The notes: generated by a model from the letters alone, not told the origin. A stretch of 64,000 nt of DNA from Cohnella terricola (GCF_007786475.1 NZ_VNJJ01000006.1:328156-392155); one strand, 5' to 3'; shown: positions 19,280 to 29,400, counted from the stretch's first letter. Translations and numbers: made by a program.

Positions 19280-19852
19280 ATGACGCCTTTCGAGGGATTA
19301 ACGGAAGATCAGATCAAAGCAATCGAGAAATCGCGTCGGCGGGTCGTCGATTCCATCGGCAATAACATGGATTTGTATGGCGTCACCACGTCGATTGGGC
19401 ATCTGTACGGCATGATGTATTTTCACGAAGGTCCCGTCACGCTCGACGAAATGGGCGAAGAGATGGGCATGAGCAAGACAAGCATCAGCACAGGTATGCG
19501 CACGCTCGTTGATCTGAAGATGATCAGCAAAATCTGGGGCAAAGGTTCGAGGAAGGACCTCTACGGGGTCGAAGAGGACTGGCATCAGAATTTCGTCGAT
19601 TACTTCTCCATCAAGTGGCGGAAGTCGCTCGAGATCAATATGTCGTCTTTGAATAAATCACTGGCGGAATTGCGCAAGCTTCGCGACGAGAATCCCGGTC
19701 AGGAGAAGCTGGCAGATCAGGTCGAATTCGACATTCAGAAAATGACGCACGCCCTCCAATACTATAGATGGCTTGACCGTTTCATCGACGCACTCGAATC
19801 CGGAGAAATCTTCGACTGGGTTCCGAAGGAAGAGACAAAGCCCGCCGAATAA
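19280..19852 (+). CDS. gbsR: GbsR-type winged-helix regulator of betaine/choline genes
   Basis: 190 aa. MarR-like winged helix (about residues 40-105; LDEMGEEMGMSKTSISTGMRTLVDL) followed by a helical dimerisation region typical of GbsR/OpcR repressors. It is divergent from the opuA operon, with a 265-base intergenic region that must hold both promoters; -10-like TATACT and AT-rich repeats are seen there, but no operator can be fixed. Probably represses opuA according to choline or osmotic state. Confidence 0.88.
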   Translation: MTPFEGLTEDQIKAIEKSRRRVVDSIGNNMDLYGVTTSIGHLYGMMYFHEGPVTLDEMGEEMGMSKTSISTGMRTLVDLKMISKIWGKGSRKDLYGVEEDWHQNFVDYFSIKWRKSLEINMSSLNKSLAELRKLRDENPGQEKLADQVEFDIQKMTHALQYYRWLDRFIDALESGEIFDWVPKEETKPAE

Positions 19853-19865
19853 GGCGGGCTTTTTG
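19839..19865 (+). terminator. Terminator of gbsR
   Basis: Perfect stem AGCCCGCC and GGCGGGCT with a 6-base loop, then five T. It overlaps the last codons of gbsR. The palindromic-repeat array starts 38 bases further on. Confidence 0.92.
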
Positions 19866-19903
19866 TAAATATTCCTCTCTCTTCTGAATAAGCGCACCAC
19901 TCA

Positions 19904-20562
19904 GCTAATAGCGATGTTATTCATCGTACTTACTCACAACACTTGGCCAACGAGGCGATAGTACGATGTTTTTCATCGCTAATCGTCCCGGGGAGCGCGC
20001 AAGTGTGGCACATCTCCGCTAATAACGATGCTATTCATCGTACTTACTCCCAACACTTGGCCCACTAGACGATAGTACGATGTTTTTCATCGCTAATCGT
20101 CCCGGGAACGAGCAAGTGTGGCACATCTCCGCTAATAGCGATGTTATTCATCGTACTTACCCCCAACACTTGGCCAACGAGACGATAGTACGATGTTTTT
20201 CATCGCTAATCGTCTCGGGGAACGAGCAAGTGTGGCACATCTCAGCTAATAACGATGTTATTCATCGTAGTTACTCACAACACTTGGCCCACTAGACGAT
20301 AGTACGATGTTTTTCATCGCTAATCGTCCCGGGAGCGAGCAAGTGTGGCAGATCTCCGCTAATAACGATGCTATTCATCGTACTTACTCACAACACTTGG
20401 CCCACTAGACGATAGTACGATGTTTTTCATCGCTAATCATCCCGGGGAGCGAGCATATGTAGCGCATCTCCGCTAAAAGCGATGTTTTTCATCGTACTTA
20501 CTAGCAACACTCGGCCCACGAAGCGAAAGTATGGTGTTTTTCATCGCTAATTTCCCCGGGCC
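19904..20562. repeat. Six-unit 113/114-bp tandem repeat carrying twelve palindromic cores
   Basis: Six units start at 19904, 20018, 20131, 20245, 20358 and 20472. Each unit has two 15-bp cores with perfect or near-perfect arms CGATG-N5-CATCG: core A (first at 19912) and core B (first at 19964). A to B is exactly 52 bp in all six units; B to next A is 61-62 bp. With flanks, core A reads TAGCGATG-TTATT-CATCGTAC and core B is its inverted form, so orientation alternates. A CCCGGG-like segment lies between B and the next A. It fills the gap between the converging gbsR and purA terminators. Short open frames across it are by-products of the repeat. Confidence 0.93.
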
Positions 20563-20604
20563 AGAGAGCAAATCCGCTTCAGTGCGCTGGTCTCCTTGTA
20601 TGCG

Positions 20605-20642
20605 AAAAAACCCCAGATCCCTTATCTTAGTAAGATCTGAGG
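20605..20642 (-). terminator. Terminator of purA
   Basis: Stem CCTCAGATC with GATCTGGGG (minus strand, one G-T pair), then six T. It begins about 45 bases after the purA stop. Confidence 0.88.
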
Positions 20643-20687
20643 TTCTTCATATGGCTGAATTTCTACCGAACGGCTTACTCGCTTTGC

Positions 20688-21977
20688 TTAATTCCCGTAG
20701 ATCGGAGCGACTTGGTTCGTTTGCTCGCGGTTGCGGCCGACCGAGAAGATCGCTATCGGAATTCCGGTAAGCTCCGTAATCCGCTGAATGAACTTCTGGG
20801 TCGTCGCCGGCAGATCGGCGATCTTCTTCGCGCCAGAAATATCCTCGCTCCAGCCCGGAAGTTCCTCGTATACCGCTTCGCATTCTTCCAGCAGTTTCAG
20901 GTTAGCCGGGTAGTGCTCCATAAGTTCGCCGCGGAATTTGTAAGCCGTGCAGATTTTGACTGTCTCAAGTCCGGTCAGCACGTCGAGCGAGTTCAAGCTA
21001 AGCCCCGTGATACCGCTGACGCGGCGGGCATGGCGAACGACGACCGAGTCAAACCAGCCGACGCGGCGAGGGCGACCCGTTACTGTACCGTACTCGTGGC
21101 CTTTGTCGCGGATCCATTGGCCGATCTCGTTGTCCAGCTCCGTAGGGAACGGACCGTCGCCGACGCGGGTCGTGTAGGCTTTCGCTACCCCGATAACTTC
21201 CTTGATCTTCGAAGGGCCAACGCCCGAACCGATGCATACGCCGCCAGCCGAAGGGTTGGAGCTCGTAACATACGGATAGGTTCCTTGGTCGATGTCGAGC
21301 ATAACGCCTTGCGCGCCTTCGAATAGCACCTTCTTGTTGGTGTCAATCGCATCGTTCAGAACGACCGAAGTATCGGTCACGAACGGACGAAGGATTTCGG
21401 CAAGCGCCAGGTAATCCTTGATAATGGAGTCAGCGTCCAACGCTTCTCCGTTATACATTTGGGTAATGATTTGGTTTTTCTCCGCGACGACGGCGCGAGC
21501 CTTCTCTTCGAAAGCTTCCGCGACCATCAGATCAGCGATGCGGATCCCGTTGCGGGCCGCTTTATCCATATATGCAGGACCGATGCCTTTACGCGTCGTG
21601 CCGATTTTGTTGTCCGCTTTGCGGTCTTCCTCCAAGGCGTCGAGCACAAGGTGGTACGGCATGATAACATGAGCACGGTCACTAATCTTCAAATTGTCGG
21701 TCGAAAATCCGTTGTCTCGGATATATTGAATTTCCTCTACTAGAGCGGCCGGGTTGATAACCATTCCGTTGCCGATAACGCAGAGCTTGTTTTCATTGAA
21801 AATACCGGAAGGAACCATTGTCAATTTGTACTTTTTGTTATCGATCAGGATCGTATGTCCGGCGTTATTCCCACCTTGATAACGAGCGACGACGTCGGCT
21901 TTCTCAGCCAGAAAATCGGTGATCTTCCCTTTGCCCTCGTCTCCCCATTGCGTACCTACAACAACGACTGTTGACAT
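20688..21977 (-). CDS. purA: Adenylosuccinate synthetase
   Basis: GTP-dependent ligase joining IMP and aspartate in AMP synthesis; 429 aa, normal for the family. Starts [17 protein letters not shown] with the GDEGKGK P-loop, and contains the IMP-binding NNAGHT and the GTP-binding end segment VGRNRE. The ATG at 21977 has GGAGGGA 6 bases upstream; a longer frame to 22007 is not needed. Preceded by its own promoter and a PurR operator. Confidence 0.97.
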   Translation of the reverse strand: MSTVVVVGTQWGDEGKGKITDFLAEKADVVARYQGGNNAGHTILIDNKKYKLTMVPSGIFNENKLCVIGNGMVINPAALVEEIQYIRDNGFSTDNLKISDRAHVIMPYHLVLDALEEDRKADNKIGTTRKGIGPAYMDKAARNGIRIADLMVAEAFEEKARAVVAEKNQIITQMYNGEALDADSIIKDYLALAEILRPFVTDTSVVLNDAIDTNKKVLFEGAQGVMLDIDQGTYPYVTSSNPSAGGVCIGSGVGPSKIKEVIGVAKAYTTRVGDGPFPTELDNEIGQWIRDKGHEYGTVTGRPRRVGWFDSVVVRHARRVSGITGLSLNSLDVLTGLETVKICTAYKFRGELMEHYPANLKLLEECEAVYEELPGWSEDISGAKKIADLPATTQKFIQRITELTGIPIAIFSVGRNREQTNQVAPIYGN

Positions 21978-22060
21978 TGCAATCCCTCCGTCCGGAGCGT
22001 TCCCCACGCCGGCATGATAATGCTACCCGACATCGCAAACAGCGATCAGGCAGCATGATA

Positions 22061-22089
22061 AGTGTATCAACTGGAAACGGCGAAGTCAA
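22061..22089 (-). promoter_or_regulatory. Sigma-A promoter of purA
   Basis: On the minus strand TTGACT (22084-22089) and TACACT (22061-22066) are separated by exactly 17 bases. It lies about 85 bases before the purA ATG and directly downstream of the PurBox pair. Confidence 0.75.
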
Positions 22090-22092
22090 CGC

Positions 22093-22136
22093 AAAAACGA
22101 ACAATAGCGAAACTGCCCATATGAATGTTCGGAATT
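22093..22136. promoter_or_regulatory. PurR operator: inverted pair of PurBoxes upstream of purA
   Basis: AATTCCGAACATT (minus strand, 22124-22136) fits the PurBox consensus AWWWCCGAACWWT fully. AAAAACGAACAAT (plus strand, 22093-22105) fits with one mismatch. The two face each other with an 18-base gap, as in Bacillus PurR operators, and lie just upstream of the -35 box. Adenine/PRPP-responsive repression is inferred. Confidence 0.75.
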
Positions 22137-22154
22137 TGGACCTAAATCGTCCAA

Positions 22155-23531
22155 TTATGCAGTGCCCGCATAGGCTTCGCTATGAGATCGGTCAAGACTG
22201 ACGAATTTATTGAAATTTTTCAGAAACACCAGCTCGACCGTTCCGACCGGACCGTTCCGCTGCTTGGCGATAATAATCTCGATAATATTCTTTTTCTCCG
22301 ATTCCTTGTCGTAGTAATCGTCCCGATACAGGAACGCGACAATGTCGGCATCTTGCTCGATCGAGCCCGATTCCCGAAGGTCGGACATCATTGGACGTTT
22401 ATCCTGGCGCTGCTCGACGCCCCGCGACAACTGCGATAGGGCGATGACCGGCACGGAGAGCTCGCGCGCGATCTGCTTGAGCGTACGGGAAATTTCAGAG
22501 ACTTCCTGCTGACGGTTCTCCCCGGCTTTGCCCCGACCCTGAATCAGTTGCAAATAATCGATCAGGATCATGCCCAGCCCTTTTTCTTTTTTCAGACGGC
22601 GGCATTTCGCGCGAATATCGGATACGGTAATTCCCGGCGTGTCGTCGATGTAAATCTGGGCTTCCGATAACGAACCGATCGCCATCGACAGCTTCTCCCA
22701 GTCGTCTCCTTCCAGGTGTCCCGTTCTCATCCGCTGCGCGTCGACGTTGGATTCGGCGCATATAATCCGCTGAACGAGCTGGGCTGCAGACATCTCCAGA
22801 CTGAAGATCGCAACCGTCTCCGAAGCTCGGACAGCTACGTTCTGGGCGATATTCAAAGCGAATGCGGTTTTACCGACGGACGGACGGGCGGCTACGATAA
22901 TGAGATCGTTCGGCTGAAAGCCCGACGTCATGCGGTCGAGATCGACGAATCCCGAAGGAATCCCAGTAACGCCTCCGCGATTGTTATACAAAAACTCGAC
23001 GCGCTCGAACACTTCCATGAGCACGTCGCGAATGCTGATAAATCCCGTTGCGGTACGGCCGCTGGAAATTTCCATGATCCGCGCCTCGGCGTCGTTCAGC
23101 AAAATGCCGACGTCCTCTTCCGTGGCATAGCCGTTGGAGACGATCTGCGTCGCCGTGCGGATCAATCGTCTAAGAATCGACTTCTCCTCGACGATCTGGG
23201 CATAGTATTCCACGTTCGCCGCCGTAGGAACCGCATTGGCGAGTTTGGTCAAATAAATAATGCCTCCGACCTCTTCCACCTGGCCCAGATCTTGGAGCCT
23301 GGCCGTCAACGTGATGAGATCGATCGGTTCGTTGTCGTCGTTAAGAGCAATCATGGCATCGAATATCCGCTGGTGAGAGACGCTGTAGAAATCCTCCGAC
23401 TTCAAGCGCTCCATCGCCGCGATCAAAGCCTCGGCTTCAAGCAGGATCGCGCCAAGAACCGCTTGCTCCGCCTCAAGATTCTGAGGCGGAACGCGATCGT
23501 ACATCAGGTGTTGGTCCCCGCTTCCGTTCAT
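22155..23531 (-). CDS. dnaB: Replicative DNA helicase DnaB
   Basis: 458 aa hexameric 5'-3' helicase (called DnaC in B. subtilis). N-terminal primase-interacting domain (about 10-110; PPQNLEAEQAVLGAILL), then a RecA-like domain with Walker A RPSVGKTAFALN, Walker B GMILIDYLQL and the DLRESGSIEQDAD segment. GGAGGAATAATCGA precedes the ATG. It follows rplI by only 4 bases. Confidence 0.97.
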   Translation of the reverse strand: MNGSGDQHLMYDRVPPQNLEAEQAVLGAILLEAEALIAAMERLKSEDFYSVSHQRIFDAMIALNDDNEPIDLITLTARLQDLGQVEEVGGIIYLTKLANAVPTAANVEYYAQIVEEKSILRRLIRTATQIVSNGYATEEDVGILLNDAEARIMEISSGRTATGFISIRDVLMEVFERVEFLYNNRGGVTGIPSGFVDLDRMTSGFQPNDLIIVAARPSVGKTAFALNIAQNVAVRASETVAIFSLEMSAAQLVQRIICAESNVDAQRMRTGHLEGDDWEKLSMAIGSLSEAQIYIDDTPGITVSDIRAKCRRLKKEKGLGMILIDYLQLIQGRGKAGENRQQEVSEISRTLKQIARELSVPVIALSQLSRGVEQRQDKRPMMSDLRESGSIEQDADIVAFLYRDDYYDKESEKKNIIEIIIAKQRNGPVGTVELVFLKNFNKFVSLDRSHSEAYAGTA

Positions 23532-23535
23532 TCGA

Positions 23536-23979
23536 TTATTCCTCCACGACTTGAACGTTTAACGTGCCCTTTACGTCTGGATAGAGTTTTACGGTTACTT
23601 TCGTGACGCCGAGTACACGAATCGGTTCGTCGAGCTCGATTTTCCGTTTGTCGATAACGATTTTTTGCAGCTCCAACGCCTCGGAGATTTGTTTGCTCGT
23701 AATCGCTCCGAATAGACGTCCGCCTTCTCCTGATTTCGCTTTAATGACAATCGTCATCTCGGATAGACGGGCGGCAAGATCTTGCGCATCCTTCTTCTCG
23801 TTGTCCTTTTTCTTCTGGGCGGATGCGGTTTGTTGGTTCAGCGTCTTCTTCGCTCCTTCGGTCGCGATCTGGACGACTCCCTTAGGCAATAGAAAATTGC
23901 GTGCATAACCTTCGGATACTTCTTTAATTTCGCCTTTTTTCCCCTGACCCTTCACGTCTTGCAGAAAAATAACTTTCAT
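23536..23979 (-). CDS. rplI: 50S ribosomal protein L9
   Basis: 147 aa, full length. N-terminal rRNA-binding domain with the hallmark [20 protein letters not shown], a long connecting helix (about 40-75) and a C-terminal domain. Starts with a 4-base overlap on gdpP, so gdpP-rplI-dnaB form one unit, as in Bacillus. Confidence 0.98.
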   Translation of the reverse strand: MKVIFLQDVKGQGKKGEIKEVSEGYARNFLLPKGVVQIATEGAKKTLNQQTASAQKKKDNEKKDAQDLAARLSEMTIVIKAKSGEGGRLFGAITSKQISEALELQKIVIDKRKIELDEPIRVLGVTKVTVKLYPDVKGTLNVQVVEE

Positions 23980-25946
23980 TCGAACAACCCCTCTTCCTTC
24001 TCGAGTTCTTGTAGTACGTGCTTTAACTTGGACGTCGCTTCCGCGATCGTCCCCTGAATCTGCGCGGCGGCGTTCGTAAAGTGCCCGCCTCCGCCCATCC
24101 GTTCCATGACCACCTGAACGTTGATCTGGCCGATCGACCGGGCGCTCACCCCGATCAGTCCGTCGGGCCTTGTTCCAATGACGAACGAAGCTTTAATCCC
24201 CGTCATGTTAAGCAGCGTGTCCGCCGCTTGCGCGATGAGCAGTTGGGTGACTTGCTTGCCAGAATCGGCGGCCGCGATTGCGATGCACTCGCGATACATC
24301 TCCGCGTGGCGAATAATCTCCGCTTTGCGGACGTATTCCTCCAGATCCTCCTTCAGCATCCGCTGAATCAGCGCCGAATCCGCTCCGTTGCGGCGAAGGA
24401 AGGATGCGGCTTCGAACGTCCGAGAGCCCGTACGGAAAGCAAAGCTCTTCGTGTCGACGGTAATGCCCGCAAGCAGCGCCGTCGCCTCCCTCATATCCAA
24501 AGATACGCGTTCGTGAATATATTGCAACAATTCCGTTACCAGTTCGCAAGTAGACGAAGCGTAAGGTTCCATGTACACGAGTACCGCGTCGTCAATAAAC
24601 TCCTCGCTGCGCCGATGGTGGTCCAGAACGACGATGCGCTCCGTCGCTTGCAGCAGCCTCGGTTCAGCAACCATCGAAGCGCGATGCGTATCGACGACGA
24701 CGGCGAGCGATCGCTTGCCCGTCATTCCTAAAGCTTGCTCAGGCGTAATGAACCGCTTCATCAGCTTCTCATCTTCCCTGAGCATATCCATCATCCGTTG
24801 AATCGACGGGTTGACGCCTTCCAGAACGATAAAAGCTTCCTTGCCATACAATTGGGCCGCCTTCAGGACGCCGATCGCCGCTCCGACGGAGTCCATATCC
24901 GGCATTTTATGACCCATTATGATCATATTGTCGCTTTCTTTCATCAAATCACGCAGCGCGTGGGCAATGACTCGGGCGCGCACCCGCGTCCTCTTCTCTA
25001 CCGCGTTGCTCTTGCCGCCGTAGAAGCTCTGCCGCTGGCCGAACTTGACGACCGCTTGGTCGCCTCCGCGGCCGAGCGCAATATCCAGACTGCCTTGCAC
25101 CAGATGTCCGAGCTCGACGACGTTGTCCGTCCCGGAAGCGAATCCGATGCTTAGCGTCATCGGGAGCTTCTGTTCGATCGTAATCTCGCGTACGTCGTCC
25201 AGCAATTCGAAACGCGACTGCTCTAGGTTTTTAAGCGACGCCTGGTTCGTAATGATCATATAGCGGTCCGAAGACAATCTGCGCAAGAGCAAGCCGTACT
25301 TCTGCGCCCATTCGTTGATCTCCCCGGTCACCTTGGACAGCATGAGCGCCCGTTGCTGTTCGTCCATTCCTTGGGCAACCTCTTCGAGGTTGTCCATCAT
25401 CACGATTCCAAGCGCGAGCTTCTCTTCTTCATAACGCTTCTTGAGCGTCCAACGATCGGTAATGTCGGTAACGTAGAGAACCCGCTCATTCTGTCGTAGC
25501 AGAAGCTCGTATACGCGGCCTCCGATCGTAATCTCCGTACCCGGTTCCTTGTCCTTTCCGGGTGGCTGCAGCACCGGGAAAATCGCGAATAGCGATTCTC
25601 CCACTACAGAGGGCTTGCCGATGATAGCAGCGACGAATCCATTGTGCCATTGAATTTCTTTGTCTTCGTTATAGATGACGATGCCGAACGGAAGATGGCC
25701 GATGACATCGTTGCTTGCATTCTTGATCCGGTGGGACAACGTCAGAACGTAATCGTCCAGGTCGTGCCGGAACGCTTTCTCCGCCAGAATGCCGTATCCA
25801 GCGACAAAGCCGCCCAACAGTAAACCTAATAAACCGAGTACCCATTGGTACCACGCCAGCGCCACGGTCAATACAAAGATGAGCACCAGTGCCCAGACGA
25901 TATGCATGCCGTGCCAGCGTTGCACGAGAAACTTGGGCATATCCAC
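23976..25946 (-). CDS. gdpP: Cyclic-di-AMP phosphodiesterase GdpP
   Basis: 656 aa membrane enzyme hydrolysing c-di-AMP. Two N-terminal membrane helices (about 12-50), a PAS domain (about 85-150), a degenerate GGDEF (about 170-300) and DHH-DHHA1 (about 335-650). Catalytic signatures [18 protein letters not shown] and LDHHRRS are intact, as is the [10 protein letters not shown] motif. The frame opens at GTG 25946; an ATG two codons later is equally possible. Confidence 0.95.
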   Translation of the reverse strand: MDMPKFLVQRWHGMHIVWALVLIFVLTVALAWYQWVLGLLGLLLGGFVAGYGILAEKAFRHDLDDYVLTLSHRIKNASNDVIGHLPFGIVIYNEDKEIQWHNGFVAAIIGKPSVVGESLFAIFPVLQPPGKDKEPGTEITIGGRVYELLLRQNERVLYVTDITDRWTLKKRYEEEKLALGIVMMDNLEEVAQGMDEQQRALMLSKVTGEINEWAQKYGLLLRRLSSDRYMIITNQASLKNLEQSRFELLDDVREITIEQKLPMTLSIGFASGTDNVVELGHLVQGSLDIALGRGGDQAVVKFGQRQSFYGGKSNAVEKRTRVRARVIAHALRDLMKESDNMIIMGHKMPDMDSVGAAIGVLKAAQLYGKEAFIVLEGVNPSIQRMMDMLREDEKLMKRFITPEQALGMTGKRSLAVVVDTHRASMVAEPRLLQATERIVVLDHHRRSEEFIDDAVLVYMEPYASSTCELVTELLQYIHERVSLDMREATALLAGITVDTKSFAFRTGSRTFEAASFLRRNGADSALIQRMLKEDLEEYVRKAEIIRHAEMYRECIAIAAADSGKQVTQLLIAQAADTLLNMTGIKASFVIGTRPDGLIGVSARSIGQINVQVVMERMGGGGHFTNAAAQIQGTIAEATSKLKHVLQELEKEEGLFE

Positions 25947-26013
25947 TTCGCTCCCGTCTATTATCGAGATGAAAATGGTGGCGTTCGCTACGCCCCCATA
26001 TCGCTTTCCCGCG

Positions 26014-26934
26014 TTATTTCACGAAGTATTTGCGCAGCGGGAACGCTGCGTCTAACAGGCCGATAAGAAAGGTCCGGGGATAGAACAGCAGAAGCGGTAT
26101 GCAAAGCAACAAGGAAACCGCCCTCGGCCATTTTTTGGCGTCCGCCAGAAAAAAGACGAATCCGATCGCTTGCACCAAAAATGCGATTTCCAGTATTGGA
26201 ACGAGGTTGATCACCGCGATCCACCAATAGCCGCCCCTGTCTTCAGACATCGCATAACTAGCGATAAGTGCGATGATAAAGATCAGCACAAGGCTTCGCG
26301 AAACTCTCCAAGTTTTGGCTTGCGGCAAAGCGGGTGCATCGATGCCGATCTTGCGAAGCGCCAACCTCGAAAATCCATGCGCCGTTACTGTGAGCAAAAA
26401 GGCAAAAAGCATAATCAGCGTCGGGAGTAACATCATGACCGCGTCACCGAAAGCTCTGGCCGTGTCGACGGCCCATCCCGCAGGAAATAAATCGGACGTC
26501 GTCTCGAATTGCTTTAAGTTGTTCGCGAGTTGCGCGGTCAACTCTGCCTTCAGATCTATGTTATACAAAGCGGAGAACAACAAAAGTTCTAGCAGAACCT
26601 GTGCCAATATGATGACGAATCCCGCCGTTACTGCGGACTTCGCCGAGCTGCCCTTCTTGTAAAGGTGTCCCATCGCGATTGAGGGGACGAGGAAGAAAAA
26701 GGCTAGCGTAACGATGGCAGGCCCCCATGATCCCGACAAGAAGTACGCGACGACCCCTATGGGAATCAGATGCAGCGCGAATCGTTTGACGTCAAACATC
26801 GAGAACAGAACGATAAATGCGGGCATGATCAAGAAAACCGTCAGAAAATTCAAGGGCGTCGCCAGCGATGACAGCAACAGGGCTGCCGCCGCGCTCCAGA
26901 CCAGCGACTTCCAACTTATGTTCAACCGATTCAC
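26014..26934 (-). CDS. DUF2232 (YybS-like) integral membrane protein
   Basis: 306 aa with about seven to eight hydrophobic helices and no catalytic motif. Its place upstream of gdpP-rplI and its size match YybS of Bacillus. Function unknown. Overlaps the MazG-like gene by 4 bases. Confidence 0.85.
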   Translation of the reverse strand: MNRLNISWKSLVWSAAAALLLSSLATPLNFLTVFLIMPAFIVLFSMFDVKRFALHLIPIGVVAYFLSGSWGPAIVTLAFFFLVPSIAMGHLYKKGSSAKSAVTAGFVIILAQVLLELLLFSALYNIDLKAELTAQLANNLKQFETTSDLFPAGWAVDTARAFGDAVMMLLPTLIMLFAFLLTVTAHGFSRLALRKIGIDAPALPQAKTWRVSRSLVLIFIIALIASYAMSEDRGGYWWIAVINLVPILEIAFLVQAIGFVFFLADAKKWPRAVSLLLCIPLLLFYPRTFLIGLLDAAFPLRKYFVK

Positions 26935-27233
26935 CTCTTGCGGATATGTTCGGACAGTTCGGAGAGGTCCTTGTAGTGCTCCTCCAATTGATGTCCTTCT
27001 TGTTTAAGTTTGGCTAGCTTGTCCGCAATGGCATGGTCCAGATCGCGATATGGAATACCCAATCGCCTTCCCAGAATATACGAGCTCGCGATCAATCCCG
27101 CCAATCCATCGATGACGCGGGACGTGCTACCGTCCCAGATCGCTTTGAACAACCGAGACATCTGATCGACGACTTCGGTTTTGAGCCACTCGATCGTCCG
27201 CGTTCGAGTCGCTACGTCCAAGTCACGTTCCAT
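26931..27233 (-). CDS. MazG-like small protein
   Basis: 100 aa helical protein related to the MazG-like family found in this locus in Bacilli. It lacks the clear EExxE metal motif of active MazG nucleotide pyrophosphatases, so activity is doubtful. First gene of a unit running into the DUF2232 gene and gdpP. Confidence 0.75.
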   Translation of the reverse strand: MERDLDVATRTRTIEWLKTEVVDQMSRLFKAIWDGSTSRVIDGLAGLIASSYILGRRLGIPYRDLDHAIADKLAKLKQEGHQLEEHYKDLSELSEHIRKR

Positions 27234-27330
27234 CGCTATTCCTCCTGCGCTTCAACTCGTTCGTGATGCGGAAGTCCGGAAAGCTGCAAACTATATTATA
27301 TCATACATTCAATCGTTCACGGCAAGACAC

Positions 27331-27362
27331 AAAACCCGGAAGCGACTGTCGCCTCCGGGTTT
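27331..27362 (-). terminator. Terminator of the amidohydrolase gene
   Basis: Long hairpin, AACCCGGA-x-GCGAC and its complement with a mismatch in the middle, followed by TTTTGTGT on the minus strand; begins 24 bases after the stop. Confidence 0.8.
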
Positions 27363-27385
27363 GCGCGGTTATGACGGCTTCTTCT

Positions 27386-29371
27386 TCACGCCGCCGTCAT
27401 TGTATAATTCGTACCGTCTTTCGTCAGTTTCCATCCATGTTCTTGGAGCGCGGACAACGGGACATAATTACGTTCGTCCACGGACAACAATTCCGTGCGA
27501 TTGCCGTCCTCCCATGCGAGCTGATAACCCCGCTCCAGCATGAGCTCCCCAACTTTCGGCTTCGGAACGTCAACTCGGTCTGCGGCTGCGCCGCCGGTAA
27601 CCGTCGCCTCATGTTTGATCTCGTCCCATTTCACCGTGTAGCCATGGGCTTTCAACGCTTCAAGATCGATATAGTTGTTTCCGCGGTATTCGAGAAGCGC
27701 GACTTCTCCGCCTTCCCAGTCCAGCTTTGCGTTGCCGGATTTCACGCGAAGGAATTCGCTCTTGATCGGTTGTCCAGCGCGAATGTCCTTATGAATCCCT
27801 TTCTCGTCCAGCGCCACTTGACCGTTCACAAGCACGTACGCGATGCCCGCCGATACGATTTCCGGCTTCTCGACCGTCGACTTGTCGCTGATCGTGTCGT
27901 AATCGAACACGACGATGTCAGCGTCCATGCCTTTGGCGATGCGCCCTTTCTTCTGCAGCGCAGGCGCTTGCTTCTCCAGCCGCTGCGCTGGCAGCAGCGA
28001 CATCTTCGCGATCGCATCGGATATCGTAATGACCTGCTGCTCCCTCACGTATAGGCCGACCGTTCTCGCGAACGTTCCGGAAGCGCGAGGATGGTTGTTG
28101 AAGCCCGGCTCCAGAATCGCATCGCTGCCGATCATGACGAACGGAGCTTGAAGCGAATCGATGACATCCTGCTTAGGAATCGCGTAAGCGACTGCCAGCT
28201 TGCCTTCCTTCTGGTACTTACGGAACGTCTCCGCGGTCAGTCGTTCTTTCGTTCCCGCAATTTGAAGATCGTTGTAGGAAATGCGGAAACGTTGCTGCCA
28301 TCCCTCGTCGAATCTGGCTGAGTTCAAGTACGTTCCCCAATAATCGTATGGATAAATGCAGGATGTGATATCAAGGCCTTCCTCGATTGCGTCGGAAACC
28401 ATTTTCAGCGACTGCTGCATGGAAAAAGTGCCGCCCGTGCTGTTGATATGGTCGATATGTACAGCGGCTCCCGATGCGCGGGCATACCCGAGAAGTTCAT
28501 TAAGCGCATCGATATTCGTGCCCGGTCCCTCCATGGCGGAATATCTCGCGTGGAAGTACACCGGAACGTTATACTTATGCGCCAGCTTCATGAGCGGTAG
28601 AATCTCTTTATCGTTTACGCCCGGGACGTATTCCAAGCTAAAAGAGATGCCTAGAACGCCGTTGTTTAACGCCTTCTCCGCCTGATCCACCAACGTCTGC
28701 GTCTGTTCCGGCTTCGCAGTGTCGTAACGGCTCAGCTTAAACTGATTGCGCGCTTGCGTGTAGAAGAACGACGCTCCGAAATGTACGGGCGTCTTATTGC
28801 GTTCGTAATACGGATACCACTTCTCCGGGCTGGCCGTTCCTCCGTGCATGGCGATATTCGTCGTCACGCCGTCGGCAATTTTGTTCCAGACGCCGATAGG
28901 ATTCGGATCGTAGCTCAGGTTGTCAATGAAACCCGGTGCGACGACAAGCCCCTTTGCGTCGATGACCCTTTTACCTTTAAGCGGCTGGTCGGTAACGAGA
29001 GCAATCTGGCCGTCCTGGACGGCTACGTTCAACCCTTCACGGTCCAGCTTCGTCTCCGGGTTGATTACGCGTCCTCCGGCAATGACCACGTCATAGGTCT
29101 TGTCCAATTCCGAGGAAGTCGGCGTATCGATCAAATCTTCTTGCGATGTTTTAGATCCATCTGCGGACGGCAGCGATTCCGAAGGCTTCCCGCCGAGATG
29201 CTTGCCGCCCCCCTTGCTGTTCGCGCTTTGTTCAGGAGAGGATAACCGTCCGTTATCCCCTTTCGTGAACAAGGAGGTCGCTGCCCAAATACCGCCCGCG
29301 ACGACTAGCATAACAATTGCGATCAAGAGAGGGTTGATTCGTTTGCGTGAATGGCGTCGACTGTGCGTCAT
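27386..29371 (-). CDS. Membrane-anchored D-aminoacylase-like amidohydrolase, metal site degenerate, with C-terminal copper-amine-oxidase-N repeats
   Basis: 661 aa. A cytoplasmic basic tail and membrane anchor (about 14-35) lead to a Ser/Gly-rich linker and an amidohydrolase domain (about 92-530) of the N-acyl-D-amino-acid deacylase group. The usual GFIDxHxH metal motif reads GFIDNLSY (Asp150-Tyr154), and the usual GNCG cysteine is replaced in AMHGG. Later ligands His274, His306/His308 and Asp417 (GSDA) remain. Two copies of a short module at the end (about 555-600 and 620-661; YIDLEALKAHGY and YVPLSALQEHGW) match Cu-amine-oxidase N domains, common on Paenibacillus surface proteins. Catalysis is doubtful. 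Confidence 0.82.
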   Translation of the reverse strand: MTHSRRHSRKRINPLLIAIVMLVVAGGIWAATSLFTKGDNGRLSSPEQSANSKGGGKHLGGKPSESLPSADGSKTSQEDLIDTPTSSELDKTYDVVIAGGRVINPETKLDREGLNVAVQDGQIALVTDQPLKGKRVIDAKGLVVAPGFIDNLSYDPNPIGVWNKIADGVTTNIAMHGGTASPEKWYPYYERNKTPVHFGASFFYTQARNQFKLSRYDTAKPEQTQTLVDQAEKALNNGVLGISFSLEYVPGVNDKEILPLMKLAHKYNVPVYFHARYSAMEGPGTNIDALNELLGYARASGAAVHIDHINSTGGTFSMQQSLKMVSDAIEEGLDITSCIYPYDYWGTYLNSARFDEGWQQRFRISYNDLQIAGTKERLTAETFRKYQKEGKLAVAYAIPKQDVIDSLQAPFVMIGSDAILEPGFNNHPRASGTFARTVGLYVREQQVITISDAIAKMSLLPAQRLEKQAPALQKKGRIAKGMDADIVVFDYDTISDKSTVEKPEIVSAGIAYVLVNGQVALDEKGIHKDIRAGQPIKSEFLRVKSGNAKLDWEGGEVALLEYRGNNYIDLEALKAHGYTVKWDEIKHEATVTGGAAADRVDVPKPKVGELMLERGYQLAWEDGNRTELLSVDERNYVPLSALQEHGWKLTKDGTNYTMTAA

Positions 29372-29400
29372 CGTTCCTCCGATAGTTATCCAGTATTTTC

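Noticed and set aside
20080..20295. 71-codon open frame inside the tandem repeat
   Set aside because: It has no ribosome binding site, its sequence simply repeats the unit (WHISAN...VIH twice), and its length is set by the repeat period. Treated as a by-product.
19981..20460. Noc-binding sites at the CCCGGG segments of the tandem repeat
   Set aside because: The flanks do not match ATTTCCCGGGAAAT; only the central six bases agree.
19904..20562. CRISPR array
   Set aside because: Units are 113/114 bp and nearly identical over their full length, with no unique spacers and no cas genes nearby.
19904..20562. Insertion sequence or MITE remnant
   Set aside because: No terminal inverted repeats, target duplications or transposase fragment are visible at any of the three clusters.
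26931..27233. Active MazG nucleotide pyrophosphohydrolase
   Set aside because: The acidic metal-binding motif is not visible; only a MazG-like label is justified.
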